DNA from: Schleiferiaceae bacterium
GTDB taxonomy: Bacteria; Bacteroidota; Bacteroidia; Flavobacteriales; Schleiferiaceae
Assembly (NCBI GenBank): GCA_022424815.1
Contig: JAKMGS010000096.1
Location: 1-6,738, forward strand
Direction of reading: 5' to 3'
Length of the DNA: 6,738 nt
Part shown: positions 5,486 through 6,738 of the stretch, piece by piece
How positions within the stretch are numbered: position 1 is the stretch's first letter
How the letters are laid out: each line of letters starts with the position of its first letter
The notes under the pieces: model-generated
Seen by the model: only the letters and a program-made list of their open reading frames with translations
The model's database searches: none
What the model was told of the DNA's origin: nothing
Made by a program: the position numbers and the translations under genes

Positions 5486-6738
5486 CGTTCACACGCAAGG
5501 TCTTACTTACACCGTTTACGTTCACATTAACGAAGTACAAACCTGCACTTAGTTCAGCAGTGTTCAAGTTCAATTTCTGAACACCAGCATCCAATGTGGC
5601 CACTTCTACAAGTACCGTTTGGCCCATGGCATTCACCATGTTTACAGTTACTTCCGAACGGTCCATCAACTCGATCTCTACGCCAGCAACTTCGTTGGCT
5701 GGATTAGGGTAGATTGAGATGTATTTCGCAAGGTTTTCCATTTCGTCAACAGTTGAAGTAGTGTATTCTGCGTATGTCGCTTGCAATACTTCGCCGTTAC
5801 TCATGTCCTGCAACCAAACGATGATGTCCAAGTTGTTTGGACCTACCCAGAAATCAAATGAACCTTGAGCAGGGTTACTGTTCACAGTAATAGTCGAGTT
5901 CGCGTAGTGCGTGTAGGTATTTCCTGCAGTCATTGAACCCATAGCGTGACCGTTAGATCCGTCCATGAACTTACGGAATACGTGGTAGAATGTGGTTTCA
6001 CCGTTCGTTTGAACGTTGTGTGAGATCTCTTTTTCGATCATGGCCATGTGTAAAGAAACATTGCTTCCTAAATCAGCTAAGGCATCTGCTTCTACATCAC
6101 ACTGAATATAAGTACCTGTGTTACTCCACTCAGCGCTCAATTCTGCCAAAGAAGGAATCCCCATAACAGCATCAATAGCAGCTTGGCTTGTTGCAATGTT
6201 GGCACCAGAGTATACTACATCTGGCACACCGCTAATACCGTACAATTGACGTCTCGCAAGCGCTTCAGAGTTATAGGCAGGGTCATTCCCTGGTGAAGGC
6301 CAGTTCATCTGGTACTTCACACTTACCACTTGAGTTCCAGAAGTATTGGCGTCGTTATCATCTAACAACTGCTTGTAACCTGGGTTGAAGCTTGCACATG
6401 GACCACAAGTTGAGGAAGTGAACTCTTCTGCCAATACTACGCGGTCTGCAGTAGCAGTTACTACTTCAATAGAAGTACTCAATGTATCATTGCCGTTGTT
6501 TTGGTCATTGCCGCCGTTCAACGCAGAAGCCCAAATATCGACATCGTAGTTACCGGTAGAACCAGGGTTCCAGTTGGTGCTGTGAGAGAAACTGTATGTT
6601 CCATAAGGAGCAATAGATAAACCAGTAAGGTTATCAGTCACTGCAGTTCCGCCGTTGATTGAGTAGTTTAAGGCCAACGAAGAGATGGTAGTTCCACCGT
6701 AGTTTTTGATGGTACCTTCAATAGTGTAAGGTGCGTTA
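5475..6738 (-). CDS. T9SS-secreted protein with CARDB-like and Omp28/thioredoxin-like (CGPC) domains, 5' end outside window
   Basis: This is the last 420 residues of a larger protein; the frame is open to the right edge. A TTG at 6677 is an ordinary internal leucine codon, not a start. Visible residues 1-92 (IEGTIKNYGG, LNYSINGG, then a strand-rich stretch) resemble a CARDB/Ig-like adhesion module ending in an N/G/D-rich linker. Residues 98-118 include VLAEEFTSSTCGPC, the Omp28-family thioredoxin-like signature with C111/C114, and GVPDVVYSG (170-178) is the cis-proline region. C213 is a third, unpaired cysteine. Residues 337-420 are a type A T9SS sorting domain: YISIYPNPAN, then VNMVNAMGQTV, LNTAELSAGLYFVNV and a final VNVAH. 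The protein is therefore expected to cross the outer membrane by the PorU-type system, lose its tail and be surface-attached or released. A strong terminator follows. The role of the CGPC domain outside the cell is unknown. Confidence 0.9.
   Translation of the reverse strand, partial: NAPYTIEGTIKNYGGTTISSLALNYSINGGTAVTDNLTGLSIAPYGTYSFSHSTNWNPGSTGNYDVDIWASALNGGNDQNNGNDTLSTSIEVVTATADRVVLAEEFTSSTCGPCASFNPGYKQLLDDNDANTSGTQVVSVKYQMNWPSPGNDPAYNSEALARRQLYGISGVPDVVYSGANIATSQAAIDAVMGIPSLAELSAEWSNTGTYIQCDVEADALADLGSNVSLHMAMIEKEISHNVQTNGETTFYHVFRKFMDGSNGHAMGSMTAGNTYTHYANSTITVNSNPAQGSFDFWVGPNNLDIIVWLQDMSNGEVLQATYAEYTTSTVDEMENLAKYISIYPNPANEVAGVEIELMDRSEVTVNMVNAMGQTVLVEVATLDAGVQKLNLNTAELSAGLYFVNVNVNGVSKTLRVNVAH

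Noticed and set aside
6677..6738. TTG at 6677 as the start of the T9SS-secreted protein
   Set aside because: The frame stays open to the window edge and continues the same domain (IEGTIKNYGG), so the TTG is an internal leucine.

Overview
The window looks like a chromosomal piece of a marine-type Bacteroidota, most likely a Flavobacteriales relative (Cryomorphaceae/Schleiferiaceae-like, by inference). The grounds are a type IX secretion (T9SS) C-terminal sorting domain, two Omp28-family proteins, a DUF6029-like outer-membrane barrel, Flavobacteria-style RuvB and QueG sequences, and no obvious Shine-Dalgarno sites. It is fully packed: the longest gaps without a gene are about 70 bases, and both hold a rho-independent terminator. 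I see no RNA gene, insertion sequence, CRISPR array or long repeat.

Left half, plus strand: the 3' end of cytochrome c oxidase subunit I (cut by the window edge), a strong terminator, then ruvB (Holliday junction helicase motor) and queG (epoxyqueuosine reductase). ruvB and queG are 3 bases apart and probably co-transcribed. They are housekeeping genes with all the motifs I could check intact.

Right half, minus strand (read from right to left): the 3' part of a large secreted protein with a CARDB-like domain, an Omp28/thioredoxin-like CGPC domain and a T9SS sorting tail, closed by a strong terminator. Next comes a tight three-gene unit: a periplasmic TlpA-like thioredoxin (WCKPC), a 562-residue outer-membrane beta-barrel resembling DUF6029, and an Omp28-like lipoprotein (CKNC). 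The junctions are a 3-base gap and a TAATG stop/start overlap. The last gene meets queG head-on, with the two stop codons overlapping by 4 bases.

The part worth a second look is this minus-strand cluster. Three neighbouring exported proteins carry a CxxC motif, and the barrel between them has only two cysteines in its mature chain, as a CX4C pair just before its last beta-strand. A plausible but unproven reading is an envelope thiol-redox or disulfide-handling module linked to an outer-membrane barrel. The individual families are known; the joint function is inference.
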